Below are positions 1 through 7,102 of a stretch of 64,000 bases of DNA, piece by piece. Each line of letters opens with the position of its first letter. The stretch's first letter is position 1. The notes below the pieces were generated by a model that worked only from the letters and a program-made list of their open reading frames with translations, had not been told where the DNA came from and did not search any database. This DNA comes from Rhodospirillaceae bacterium (GTDB lineage: Bacteria; Pseudomonadota; Alphaproteobacteria; Bin65), in the NCBI GenBank assembly GCA_011523655.1, contig WTGH01000038.1, forward strand, positions 1-64,000, in the 5' to 3' direction. The translations under genes and the position numbers were made by a program.

Positions 1-60
1 CGCCGGTCCCGCGCAAGGGCCATCTTGAAGCTCTATCGGGACATGGCCACCGGGACGTGA
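1..60 (+). CDS. C-terminal fragment of an unidentified protein
   Basis: An open frame enters from the left edge and ends at TGA 58-60. The visible tail is 19 residues and ends in LYRDMATGT. It has no recognisable motif, so no function is offered. It could be the true end of an upstream gene or a chance open frame, because too little is visible for a codon-usage judgement. Confidence 0.3.
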   Translation, partial: RRSRARAILKLYRDMATGT

Positions 61-166
61 CTGCAATCGTCCAGCCCTGAAAGCGAAACGCCGCCACACG
101 CCGCCGAAAACGCGCTACACTACCCCCCGGAGCGCAGGGCTCAGATCTCGACCACGAGCGCATGTC

Positions 167-204
167 GGTCTCGGCTGTAGCGAGCCTCCGCAACCACCGA
201 GACC
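167..204 (-). terminator. Stem-loop downstream of the SSS symporter
   Basis: GGTCTCGG (167-174) pairs perfectly with CCGAGACC (197-204) around a 22-nt loop, just past the stop of the minus-strand symporter. No U-tract follows on either strand, so it is not a classical intrinsic terminator. It may protect the 3' end or be chance. Confidence 0.25.
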
Positions 205-233
205 TAACGTTTCTGCTTTTCGTGCCGTTGAAC

Positions 234-2243
234 TCATCTCGACGGGTACTCGACGTGTCGAGCAGTCTTGAAGCGCGAGGGCGCTGTCGAGCGGCCGGCC
301 GTTGCGCCGTGAATGTCTTCGGACAAGGAGACGATGGGTTTCTTCGGCGCCGTGGACATTTCCAGCCCGTAGGCCAGGAACCAGACCAGAAAGACGCCGC
401 CCCCCCACCAGAGGATGCGCCAGGCCCAGAGCGAGGGCATGGCGAAATCCCACGCATCGTAGCCGGCACCGGGCGCGCCGAACAGAAAATTGCCGACAAC
501 GCCGCCCGGCCCGGCGCCGAAAAACAGCCAGACCACGACCAGGATCCAGGCGAAGGTCCTGACGCCGCGCCGTTCGGACCGCGGTGCGGCATGGTCCTGC
601 AGGAAATCGTGAAATTTCTGCCTGTGCTCCCTAGCCCCGTGCTCTTGGGACATGGCCGAGGCGGCGACGCAGACCAGCAGGTTGAAAAAAATGCCCCAGC
701 CGGCGGAGTGAATGGTCCAGGGCCAGCGGCCCCACGGCAGGGTGTCGCCGGTCAGGGTCTGGCCGATGCTCTCCGTCAGGATGACGGCGAGGACGCCGGC
801 GCCCAGGCCGTAGAGCGCGCCCTGGCGGGTGATCCACGGAAACCATATGGCGCCCAGCAGCGTCGGCCAGAGCTGAAAGGCGATCGGCAGGGCGAGCGCG
901 CCCAACTCGATCAGCGTAACCCGGTCATAGGTGGCGAGCGCAAGGGCCAGGCCAGCGACCACCAGGATGGCGATGCGCGCGAAGAGTTTTTGGCCGCCAT
1001 GCGTGGCGCCGGGCTTCAGGAACCGGCGGAACATGTCGCGACTGAGCATCGTCCCGGACGCCGCCAGATGCACCGCGCCGGTCGCCTGCATGGCGACCAG
1101 GCCGCAGACGGCGAGTAGCGCGGCGAGCCAAGGCAGCGCCTCGGCCACAGAATTTATATAGTAGGGGACGAGCGCCGCCTGCCTGCCGCCCGACAGGTCG
1201 GGCAGGACCTGTGCGACCGCCAGGCCCGCTTCGGTCACGGCTTTGTTCGCGCCCAGGAATAGCGCGCCAGCGCCCTGGATCGCCGAGAATATAAGCAGGA
1301 TCGCACCGACCGCAGCGGCCGATGCCCAGACCTGCTGCGCCGCGAAGGGCCGCGGCGATTCGCTGGAGAAGGCCCAGATCGAGAAGGTCGGCGCGGCCAT
1401 TACGCCGAGCAGCGCGAAAAGGAAGCTGAGGCACATCACGCCGGTCCAGAGGCCGCCCGCCGGCGCCTCCTTGCCCAGGCCGGCGGTCCACTGGGCGACG
1501 CCCGACAGGGCGAACAGGCCGTTATAGTCGCCGCCGCCGAGGCCGCGCGTCGTGCCCCAGTCGCCGATTCGTGTCGCGGCGAGGTCGGCAAGCTTGCGGT
1601 TGAGCACTTCGAAGCCGCCGACATGGTCGAGGGCGATGAGTCCGAGCACGATCATACCCATCGCCATCAGGATGCCCTGGAGCACGGCGACGTTGGCGAT
1701 GCCCGCGATGCCGCCGGCCGTTACGTAGATGACCAGGACCAGGGTGAGGCCCCACATGGCCATGTCACGCGACACGTATCCGTCCGTTACGACGCTGATG
1801 AGGAAGCCGGAGCCGCCCAGCAGTACGCCGGTGAAGGGGATGGCAAACAGCAGCGCAATCGCCAGGACGATGAGCCGGATCGCCTCGCTGCCGTAGTAGT
1901 CCGCCAGCATTTCGCCGGGCGTCATGTAGCCGAAGCGCTTGCTCAGTGCCCATTGCCGTTTCAGCAGAACGACTCCGGACAGCGGTATCGCGATCGCGCC
2001 GATGGCCGCGAAGGCATAGGAAAAGCCGTCGCGAAGCACGAGGCCCGGATGCCCGGTGAAGCTCCACCCGCCGAAGGCCGCTGTCGTGACCGCCATGACG
2101 AACAGCCAGACCGGCAGGCGCCGGCCGGCGACGAAATAATCGCTGGCGCTGGGCGACCGGAAACCGCAGCGCGCGCCCCAGAAAATGCAGTAGCCCCAAT
2201 ACAGGGTCAGGAAAATGAAGAGCCAGACGATCTTATCCGACAA
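234..2243 (-). CDS. Sodium:solute symporter family (SSS/SLC5) protein
   Basis: A 669-aa polytopic membrane protein of the SSS type, expected to couple Na+ (or H+) entry to uptake of a small organic solute across the inner membrane. Visible hallmarks are an N-terminal helix (IVWLFIFLTLYWGYCIFWG), the GGWSFTG segment of helix 2, and RFGYMTPGEMLADYYGS, matching the 'RFG..T..E.LADRYGS' region of SSS carriers. About 12-14 hydrophobic segments follow, then a hydrophilic basic C-terminus. I chose the TTG at 2243 because GAGGGCAGACCG lies just upstream and membrane sequence begins at once. The frame stays open to an ATG at 2312, which would overlap the LacI gene and add only Arg-rich sequence. It lies 28 bp downstream of the LacI gene, probably co-transcribed. 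Substrate unknown. Confidence 0.85.
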   Translation of the reverse strand: MSDKIVWLFIFLTLYWGYCIFWGARCGFRSPSASDYFVAGRRLPVWLFVMAVTTAAFGGWSFTGHPGLVLRDGFSYAFAAIGAIAIPLSGVVLLKRQWALSKRFGYMTPGEMLADYYGSEAIRLIVLAIALLFAIPFTGVLLGGSGFLISVVTDGYVSRDMAMWGLTLVLVIYVTAGGIAGIANVAVLQGILMAMGMIVLGLIALDHVGGFEVLNRKLADLAATRIGDWGTTRGLGGGDYNGLFALSGVAQWTAGLGKEAPAGGLWTGVMCLSFLFALLGVMAAPTFSIWAFSSESPRPFAAQQVWASAAAVGAILLIFSAIQGAGALFLGANKAVTEAGLAVAQVLPDLSGGRQAALVPYYINSVAEALPWLAALLAVCGLVAMQATGAVHLAASGTMLSRDMFRRFLKPGATHGGQKLFARIAILVVAGLALALATYDRVTLIELGALALPIAFQLWPTLLGAIWFPWITRQGALYGLGAGVLAVILTESIGQTLTGDTLPWGRWPWTIHSAGWGIFFNLLVCVAASAMSQEHGAREHRQKFHDFLQDHAAPRSERRGVRTFAWILVVVWLFFGAGPGGVVGNFLFGAPGAGYDAWDFAMPSLWAWRILWWGGGVFLVWFLAYGLEMSTAPKKPIVSLSEDIHGATAGRSTAPSRFKTARHVEYPSR

Positions 2244-2271
2244 CGGTCTGCCCTCGCGCCCGCGGTGCCGA

Positions 2272-3351
2272 TCATGCCGGCACGTCCGGCAAGGCCCCTG
2301 ACCTTTTGCCACCCGTCGGCGGCCGAGTCGACTTGCGAACGATGATATCGCCCTTGATCTGCCAGGCGACAGTCTCGCTCTCCGCTCCGATCGAAATCTC
2401 CTCGATCAGCTTCACCGTTGCGCCGATCATCTTGGCGAGCGGCTGGGAGTAGGTCGTCAGGGAGTGCGACGGCCAGGCCGCCATTTCGATATTGTCGAGG
2501 CCCGCGACCGAGACATCCTCGGGAACCCGCAGGCCGAACTCGATCCGCACCGCCTCGATACAGCCGAGCGCGATAATATCACTGGCGCAGAACACCGCAT
2601 CGGGCCGCGGACTCCGATTCATCAGGCGGATCGCGGCGCGATAACCGGCCTCGTAGGAGAAGGAATAGCCCTCCTCGCGCCAGACGTCGGGGAAGCCGCG
2701 CGCGATGCACCGGTCGCGGAATCCGCGCCACCGGTCCAGCGTGGTCGAGGCGTTCTGGAAACCCGCTATGTAGGCCAGGCGGCGGCATCCAGTATCAATG
2801 AAATGGTCGGCGATCATGCCGCCGCCGTGGGCGTTGTCGCAGACGACGTAAAAGGTCGAGGAATCCGGGTCGCGGCGGTTGAAATAGATCAGCTTCGTTC
2901 CGGCCCGCTCGGCCACTTCCTGGGACTGGGAGGAAATGGTCACGGCCATAACGATGACGAATTCGGGCTGATAGCTGATCGCAAGCGGCAGGATATCGTC
3001 TGGGGTTTCGCCCGACGGGACGGTGAAGAGCATCAGATGCCATCCGGCTTCGCGCAGCGCTTCGCTCAGACCGCGCAGCGCCTCGGGATAGAAGGGGTTC
3101 TCGAGATGGGAGACGATGATGCCGACGATCCGGCTCTTCTGGGTGATCAGGCTCTGCGCGAACGGGTTCGGCCGGTAGCCGAGCTGGTCGGCGTAATTCA
3201 GGATCTTGCTGCGCGTTTCGGGCGCGATCACGGCTTCCTTGTTGAAGGCGCGCGAGATCGTTGAAATTGAAACGTCGAGATCCTCTGCCAGGCGCTTGGC
3301 GTTGATGCGCTTGCCGTGGGGTTCCGGTTTGCCGGCGGTCTTCTTGTCCAT
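2272..3351 (-). CDS. LacI/GalR family transcriptional regulator
   Basis: A 359-aa one-component regulator. The N-terminal helix-turn-helix and hinge helix are clear (about residues 17-65: INAKRLAEDLDVSISTISRAF, then LGYRPNPFAQSL). The C-terminal half is a periplasmic-binding-protein-like effector domain (IVGIIVSHLENPFYPEAL, DAVFCASDIIALGCIEA, VSVAGLDNIEMAAW). LacI proteins usually repress carbohydrate genes and are released by a sugar or related ligand. It diverges from the sugar-type ABC/rhodopsin operon, and two tandem LacI-like operator sequences lie in the 283-bp gap, so it is the likely regulator of that operon and perhaps of its own message. The downstream symporter is probably part of the same transcript. 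The effector is unknown. Confidence 0.93.
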   Translation of the reverse strand: MDKKTAGKPEPHGKRINAKRLAEDLDVSISTISRAFNKEAVIAPETRSKILNYADQLGYRPNPFAQSLITQKSRIVGIIVSHLENPFYPEALRGLSEALREAGWHLMLFTVPSGETPDDILPLAISYQPEFVIVMAVTISSQSQEVAERAGTKLIYFNRRDPDSSTFYVVCDNAHGGGMIADHFIDTGCRRLAYIAGFQNASTTLDRWRGFRDRCIARGFPDVWREEGYSFSYEAGYRAAIRLMNRSPRPDAVFCASDIIALGCIEAVRIEFGLRVPEDVSVAGLDNIEMAAWPSHSLTTYSQPLAKMIGATVKLIEEISIGAESETVAWQIKGDIIVRKSTRPPTGGKRSGALPDVPA

Positions 3352-3458
3352 CGGATCTCAGGCGTCTTCGAATTGCGCTGCCACGCCAGCGGATCGGCGA
3401 TCGATCCCGTCGGCGAGATTACGACAGGTAGACAAATTTCCGCCATTCTCCCAAAAAA

Positions 3459-3484
3459 TGCAAACGATTGCTGCAAACGATTGC
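3459..3484. promoter_or_regulatory. Tandem LacI-type operators
   Basis: Two head-to-tail copies of TGCAAACGATTGC (3459-3471 and 3472-3484) lie in the divergent gap between the LacI gene and the binding-protein gene. Each has the GCAA.CG.TTGC near-palindrome with central CG that is typical of LacI/GalR operators, 10 of 12 positions being symmetric. The second copy overlaps the -35 of the proposed operon promoter, which fits repression. Confidence 0.7.
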
Positions 3485-3509
3485 ACTTGATTTTTTTTCC
3501 GTTTAGTGT
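3481..3509 (+). promoter_or_regulatory. Candidate sigma70 promoter of the ABC/rhodopsin operon
   Basis: TTGCAC (3481-3486), a 17-nt T-rich spacer and TAGTGT (3504-3509) form a sigma70-like promoter about 125 nt upstream of the binding-protein start. The -35 overlaps the second operator repeat. The -10 is weak, so the assignment rests mainly on position. Confidence 0.4.
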
Positions 3510-3634
3510 TGCCGCGGTCTGGCGTCGCTTCGGCTTGCGTTAGGTCTCATCACCCCGACTGCGCGGGGCGACAGCGATCGCGGGCACCGTTTCGGCCGGA
3601 ACGGGCAACCAATCCGAACACTGCGGAGGATACG

Positions 3635-4813
3635 ATGAGACATTTGGCCAAATTGGGTGTCGTGTTGGGAGCGCTTCTGCTCCTGCCGGGCCAGGCGATC
3701 GCCGAGGGCGTCGACGAACTGCCCAAGGACATCCAGGACAAGCTGTACGCGAAGGATATGCTGGACCCGATGCAGCCGATCGGGCCGAGCGCATACCGCA
3801 ACTGGAAGTCGCCGAGAAAGCCGCCGTGGACGATCGGCTATGCCAGTTCCTATGCCGGCAACACCTGGCGCGCCGGCGTCATGGACCGGCTGGTTCAGAA
3901 ACTGATCGCCAAATGGCAGAAGCTGGGCCTGCTCAAGGAGGTCCTCGTCACCCAGTCGAACCTGAACGACGCGCTGCAGATCCAGCAGATGCGCCAGCTC
4001 GTCGACCGCGGCGTCGACGCGCTGATCGTGTGCTGTTCGAACCCGACCGCTCTGAACGCGACGGTGAAATACGCGTTCGACAAGGGCGTTCCGACCTTTT
4101 CCTTCGTCGGCTACCTGACCTCGCCCTACTCGATCAACTCATCGTCCAACTACCAGTTGGCGGGCCATCGGATGGGCACTTGGATGGCCAAGGAACTCGG
4201 CGGCAAGGGTAACGTTCTGGTCGTTGAGGGCATTCCGGGGACATCGGGTTCGGATTCCCAGGATCGAGGCATCAAGGCCGGCCTTGCTGCAAATCCAGGC
4301 ATCAAGGTTGTCGGCAGCATCGCCGGCATGTGGACCGACCAGGTCGCCCAGGCCGAGGTGCAGAAATGGCTTGCCACCCATCCGGGGAAACTGGACGGCA
4401 TCGTCGTGCAGTCGGCGGCCGAAATGGGCGTGCTCCGCGCGTTGCAGCAATCGGGCCGCAAGATGATTCCGGTCACTATCGGCGGCGAGCTCGGCGCCAT
4501 CTGCTACTGGCGCAAGAACATCGACTATATCAGCTCCGCCTATCACGTCTGGCCTCCGGGCGACGATTTCGAGCTGATCTGGAACATCATGATGCGGACC
4601 CTCCAGGGCCAGGGTCCGAAGCTGCAATCGGTGCTCGTCGACGTGATTCCGTTCGGCAAGGACGACGTCAAGAAGATGATGGGGACGGATTGCGACGAGA
4701 ACAACAAGCTCTGGGCGCATGTCGGCATCGAGACATGGGGCGGAAAGAAGTTCCTCGACAACTTCTTCCTGCGTCCTGCCGATCCGGAGAAATATAAGGC
4801 GTCGCAGCATTAG
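3635..4813 (+). CDS. Sugar-type ABC transporter substrate-binding protein (CUT2/RbsB-like)
   Basis: A 392-aa exported binding protein. The start at 3635 is supported by GCGGAGGA 4 nt upstream and by a classical signal peptide (MRHLAKLGVVLGALLLLPG, cleavage near AIA-EG at residue 23). The mature part has the periplasmic-binding-protein type 1 fold: WTIGYASSYAGNTWRAGVMD, VDRGVDALIVCCSNP, GKGNVLVVEG, GIKVVGSIAG, LDGIVVQSAAEM. RbsB-like proteins bind sugars or small polyols and deliver them to the permease. It is first in the operon and followed by a strong intercistronic hairpin, which commonly keeps binding protein in excess over membrane subunits. It is longer than RbsB (~270 aa mature), so the substrate cannot be assumed to be ribose. 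Confidence 0.9.
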   Translation: MRHLAKLGVVLGALLLLPGQAIAEGVDELPKDIQDKLYAKDMLDPMQPIGPSAYRNWKSPRKPPWTIGYASSYAGNTWRAGVMDRLVQKLIAKWQKLGLLKEVLVTQSNLNDALQIQQMRQLVDRGVDALIVCCSNPTALNATVKYAFDKGVPTFSFVGYLTSPYSINSSSNYQLAGHRMGTWMAKELGGKGNVLVVEGIPGTSGSDSQDRGIKAGLAANPGIKVVGSIAGMWTDQVAQAEVQKWLATHPGKLDGIVVQSAAEMGVLRALQQSGRKMIPVTIGGELGAICYWRKNIDYISSAYHVWPPGDDFELIWNIMMRTLQGQGPKLQSVLVDVIPFGKDDVKKMMGTDCDENNKLWAHVGIETWGGKKFLDNFFLRPADPEKYKASQH

Positions 4814-4829
4814 ACGCCGTACTATCGCG

Positions 4830-4857
4830 GGCCGGAGCCGTAGCGGCGGCTCCGGCC
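4830..4857 (+). promoter_or_regulatory. Intercistronic stem-loop after the binding-protein gene
   Basis: GGCCGGAGCCG (4830-4840) and CGGCTCCGGCC (4847-4857) form a perfect 11-bp stem with a 6-nt loop, 17 nt after the binding-protein stop. No U-tract follows. Such hairpins protect the upstream binding-protein mRNA and lower downstream expression in other ABC operons, so the same role is inferred here. Confidence 0.65.
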
Positions 4858-4875
4858 GAGCGGTAGGGCAGGGTA

Positions 4876-6672
4876 TTGGACAGCGTAGCGTCGCCGATGG
4901 ACAGCCCGACGGGTGATGCCCCCAGCGCCATATCGGCGAACGGGGGGTCGTCGCGCGATGCCGTGTCGGTCGTGGATGTGCACAAGGCGTTCGGCGTCAC
5001 CAAGGCGCTGGACGGATGCAGCTTCAGCGCCCGACTGGGCGAAATCCACGCGATCGTCGGCGGCAACGGTTGCGGAAAGAGCACCCTGGCGAAGGTGATG
5101 TCGGGGGTCCAGATCCCCGACAGCGGCCAGATATCCATGCTGGGCCACACGCCGCGATCGCCGATCGAAGCCCGCCGCGCCGAGATTGCCACCGTTTTTC
5201 AGGAAGTTCTGGTCGCCGACGAGTGCTCGGTCGCGGACAACCTGTTCGTCGGCGCCGACAGGCTCTGGGTAAAATCGCGCCCGTCCCGCGAGAAACTCGA
5301 GATCGCCGCCACCCTGATGGAGGAACTGACCGGCGTCGAAATCGACCCCGATATCCGTGTCGGCGGCCTGCCGCTCAGCATCAAGCAGTGGATCACCATC
5401 GGGCGCGCTCTGCTGACTGAGCCCAGGATCCTCATTCTCGACGAATCGTCCGCCGCACTCGATCTGGATTCCACCGAACGGCTGTTCGCCAAGATGCGCG
5501 AACTGCGCGACCGGGGGTGCGCGGTCATTATCGTAACTCACCGGATCGCCGAGCTGATCCGGATCAGCGACCGGGCGACGGTGATGCGTGACGGCCGCGA
5601 CGTCGGCGTTCTGGAAAAGGGCGAGATCACCGAGAAAAACCTGCTGGAACTGATGACCGGCGAGCGCGATTTCGCCGAGGCGCACCACGACCGCGAAGCG
5701 CACCGGGCGCTCAGCGACGAGATCGTCATGCGCGGCGAGGGGCTGCGCATCTGGGAAGACGGCGACCGCTTCGCCTTCGACCTCAAGCGCGGCGAAATCC
5801 TAGGTGTGGCCGGACTGGACGGCCAGGGCCAGAACGAGTTCGTCCGCGCCCTGGCCGGCGTCGAACTCGCGCTGGAGGGGCTTCCCGAAGCGCGCAGCGA
5901 AGCCGGGGAATTCGTCGAGGTCGCAGACCTGGAGGACGCCGAGGCGTGCCGGATCTATTACGTTTCGGGAGACCGCAAGCACGAGGGCATCTTCCCGAAC
6001 CTCAGCATCTTCGAAAATCTGCTGTTTCCCCTGTATCGCAAGTCGACGCAGAAGGTGGGAATAATCGACTGGAACGATCTGGCGAGCGTGTTTTCCTGGT
6101 TCGTCGACCGTCTGTCGATCAAGATCGGGCACCGCTCCAACCTGGTCACCTCGCTCAGCGGCGGCAACCAGCAGAAGGTGCTAATCGGCCGCTCGTTCGC
6201 CATGCAGCCGAACATACTCGTCCTGAACGACCCGGCACGCGGCGTTGACGTCAGGACCAAGCGGGAACTCTACGATCATCTGCGCGACTACGCCTCGCGC
6301 GATAATGCGATCATCTTCCTGTCCAGCGAACTGGAGGAATTCATCGGACTGTGCGGCCGCGTCGTGGTGTTCCGGCACGGCAGCATCTTCGACAGCTTCA
6401 TCGAGGACGAGATCGACCCGGACAGGATTCTCGAGGCGATGTTCGGTCAGACCGAAGGCGGCGGCGCGCATCGTCATCGCCACGACGACGGCGAGAGCCA
6501 CTCGGCTGCGGAAATTCACGAATTCGAGGCCAGCAGGAAGCAACGCTATCCCAGGATGCAGATCGGCCGCATCAAGATCGTCGAGACGGAGGCGGAAGCC
6601 GGGTCGGCCGAAGAACACATCCCCGCTGCGGCTTCGGGCGACCGGGTCAAGGTGGTTTATTTCGACGACTAG
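4876..6672 (+). CDS. Sugar ABC transporter ATPase (RbsA/MglA-like, two ABC domains) with a C-terminal IKIVxFD-type tail
   Basis: A 598-aa tandem ABC ATPase. Domain 1 (about 30-260) has Walker A GGNGCGKST, Walker B ILILDESSAAL and the H-loop VTHR. Its signature is degenerate (LPLSIKQWITIGRA in place of LSxGQ). Domain 2 (about 275-510) has the altered Walker A usual for this family (GLDGQGQNE), a good signature (TSLSGGNQQKVLIGRS) and ILVLNDPARGVDV. The last ~80 residues are not part of RbsA: a His-rich stretch, then IKIVETE (566-572) and VKVVYFDD (591-598) at the terminus, resembling the repeats of the next gene. The start is TTG 4876 after GGGCAGGG; ATG 4897 is an alternative. It energises uptake with the two permeases downstream. 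Confidence 0.92.
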   Translation: MDSVASPMDSPTGDAPSAISANGGSSRDAVSVVDVHKAFGVTKALDGCSFSARLGEIHAIVGGNGCGKSTLAKVMSGVQIPDSGQISMLGHTPRSPIEARRAEIATVFQEVLVADECSVADNLFVGADRLWVKSRPSREKLEIAATLMEELTGVEIDPDIRVGGLPLSIKQWITIGRALLTEPRILILDESSAALDLDSTERLFAKMRELRDRGCAVIIVTHRIAELIRISDRATVMRDGRDVGVLEKGEITEKNLLELMTGERDFAEAHHDREAHRALSDEIVMRGEGLRIWEDGDRFAFDLKRGEILGVAGLDGQGQNEFVRALAGVELALEGLPEARSEAGEFVEVADLEDAEACRIYYVSGDRKHEGIFPNLSIFENLLFPLYRKSTQKVGIIDWNDLASVFSWFVDRLSIKIGHRSNLVTSLSGGNQQKVLIGRSFAMQPNILVLNDPARGVDVRTKRELYDHLRDYASRDNAIIFLSSELEEFIGLCGRVVVFRHGSIFDSFIEDEIDPDRILEAMFGQTEGGGAHRHRHDDGESHSAAEIHEFEASRKQRYPRMQIGRIKIVETEAEAGSAEEHIPAAASGDRVKVVYFDD

Positions 6673-6709
6673 CAGGCGGGCGACGGGCAGTTGAGGAAAG
6701 GAATCCGCC

Positions 6710-7042
6710 ATGGGGCGTGACGGAATCAAGATCGTCGAGTTCGACCAGGAAGGCGACGGGTCGCCGCTTGACCGTTCCGACGAGAACAAGGGCGTGAAGA
6801 TCGTCGAGTTCGACAACGACCTGGACGATGAGCGCAAGCCCGTTGCGACAGCGCAGGATCTCGGCCCCATCAAGATCGTCGAATTCGACGACGACCGGCC
6901 GGCCGAGCAGCCCTCACCGCCTGCAGCGTCGCGGGCCGCCGCGAAGCCGATAAAGATCAGGGATTTCGGCGCGGAAGCCGAGACCGCCCGTAAGAGCGGA
7001 ACCGGCGGAGAACGCAATATCAAGATCATGGAATTCGACTGA
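6710..7042 (+). CDS. IKIVEFD-repeat protein, no known family
   Basis: A 110-aa acidic, apparently soluble protein with no signal peptide or membrane helix. It is built on five copies of a heptad: IKIVEFD (6-12), VKIVEFD (29-35), IKIVEFD (54-60), IKIRDFG (81-87) and IKIMEFD (104-110, the exact C-terminus). Spacers of about 16-20 residues are rich in D, E, P, A and look disordered. GAGGAAAGG upstream supports ATG 6710. The same motif ends the ATPase encoded just before (IKIVETE, VKVVYFDD). Each heptad alternates hydrophobic residues like a short beta strand, so it may add a strand to a partner, for example as a multivalent clamp or scaffold joining transporter parts. I recognise no family; the function is inference from the repeats and operon position. 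Confidence 0.8.
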   Translation: MGRDGIKIVEFDQEGDGSPLDRSDENKGVKIVEFDNDLDDERKPVATAQDLGPIKIVEFDDDRPAEQPSPPAASRAAAKPIKIRDFGAEAETARKSGTGGERNIKIMEFD

Positions 7043-7102
7043 TGATCCCGGAAGCGGAAACAATTTCCACTGTACGCCACGCAGGCCGTTGAGGGCACCG
7101 GC

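Noticed and set aside
4830..4857. Rho-independent terminator after the binding-protein gene
   Set aside because: The stem is strong but no U-tract follows and the ATPase starts 19 nt later; an mRNA-stabilising hairpin is more likely.
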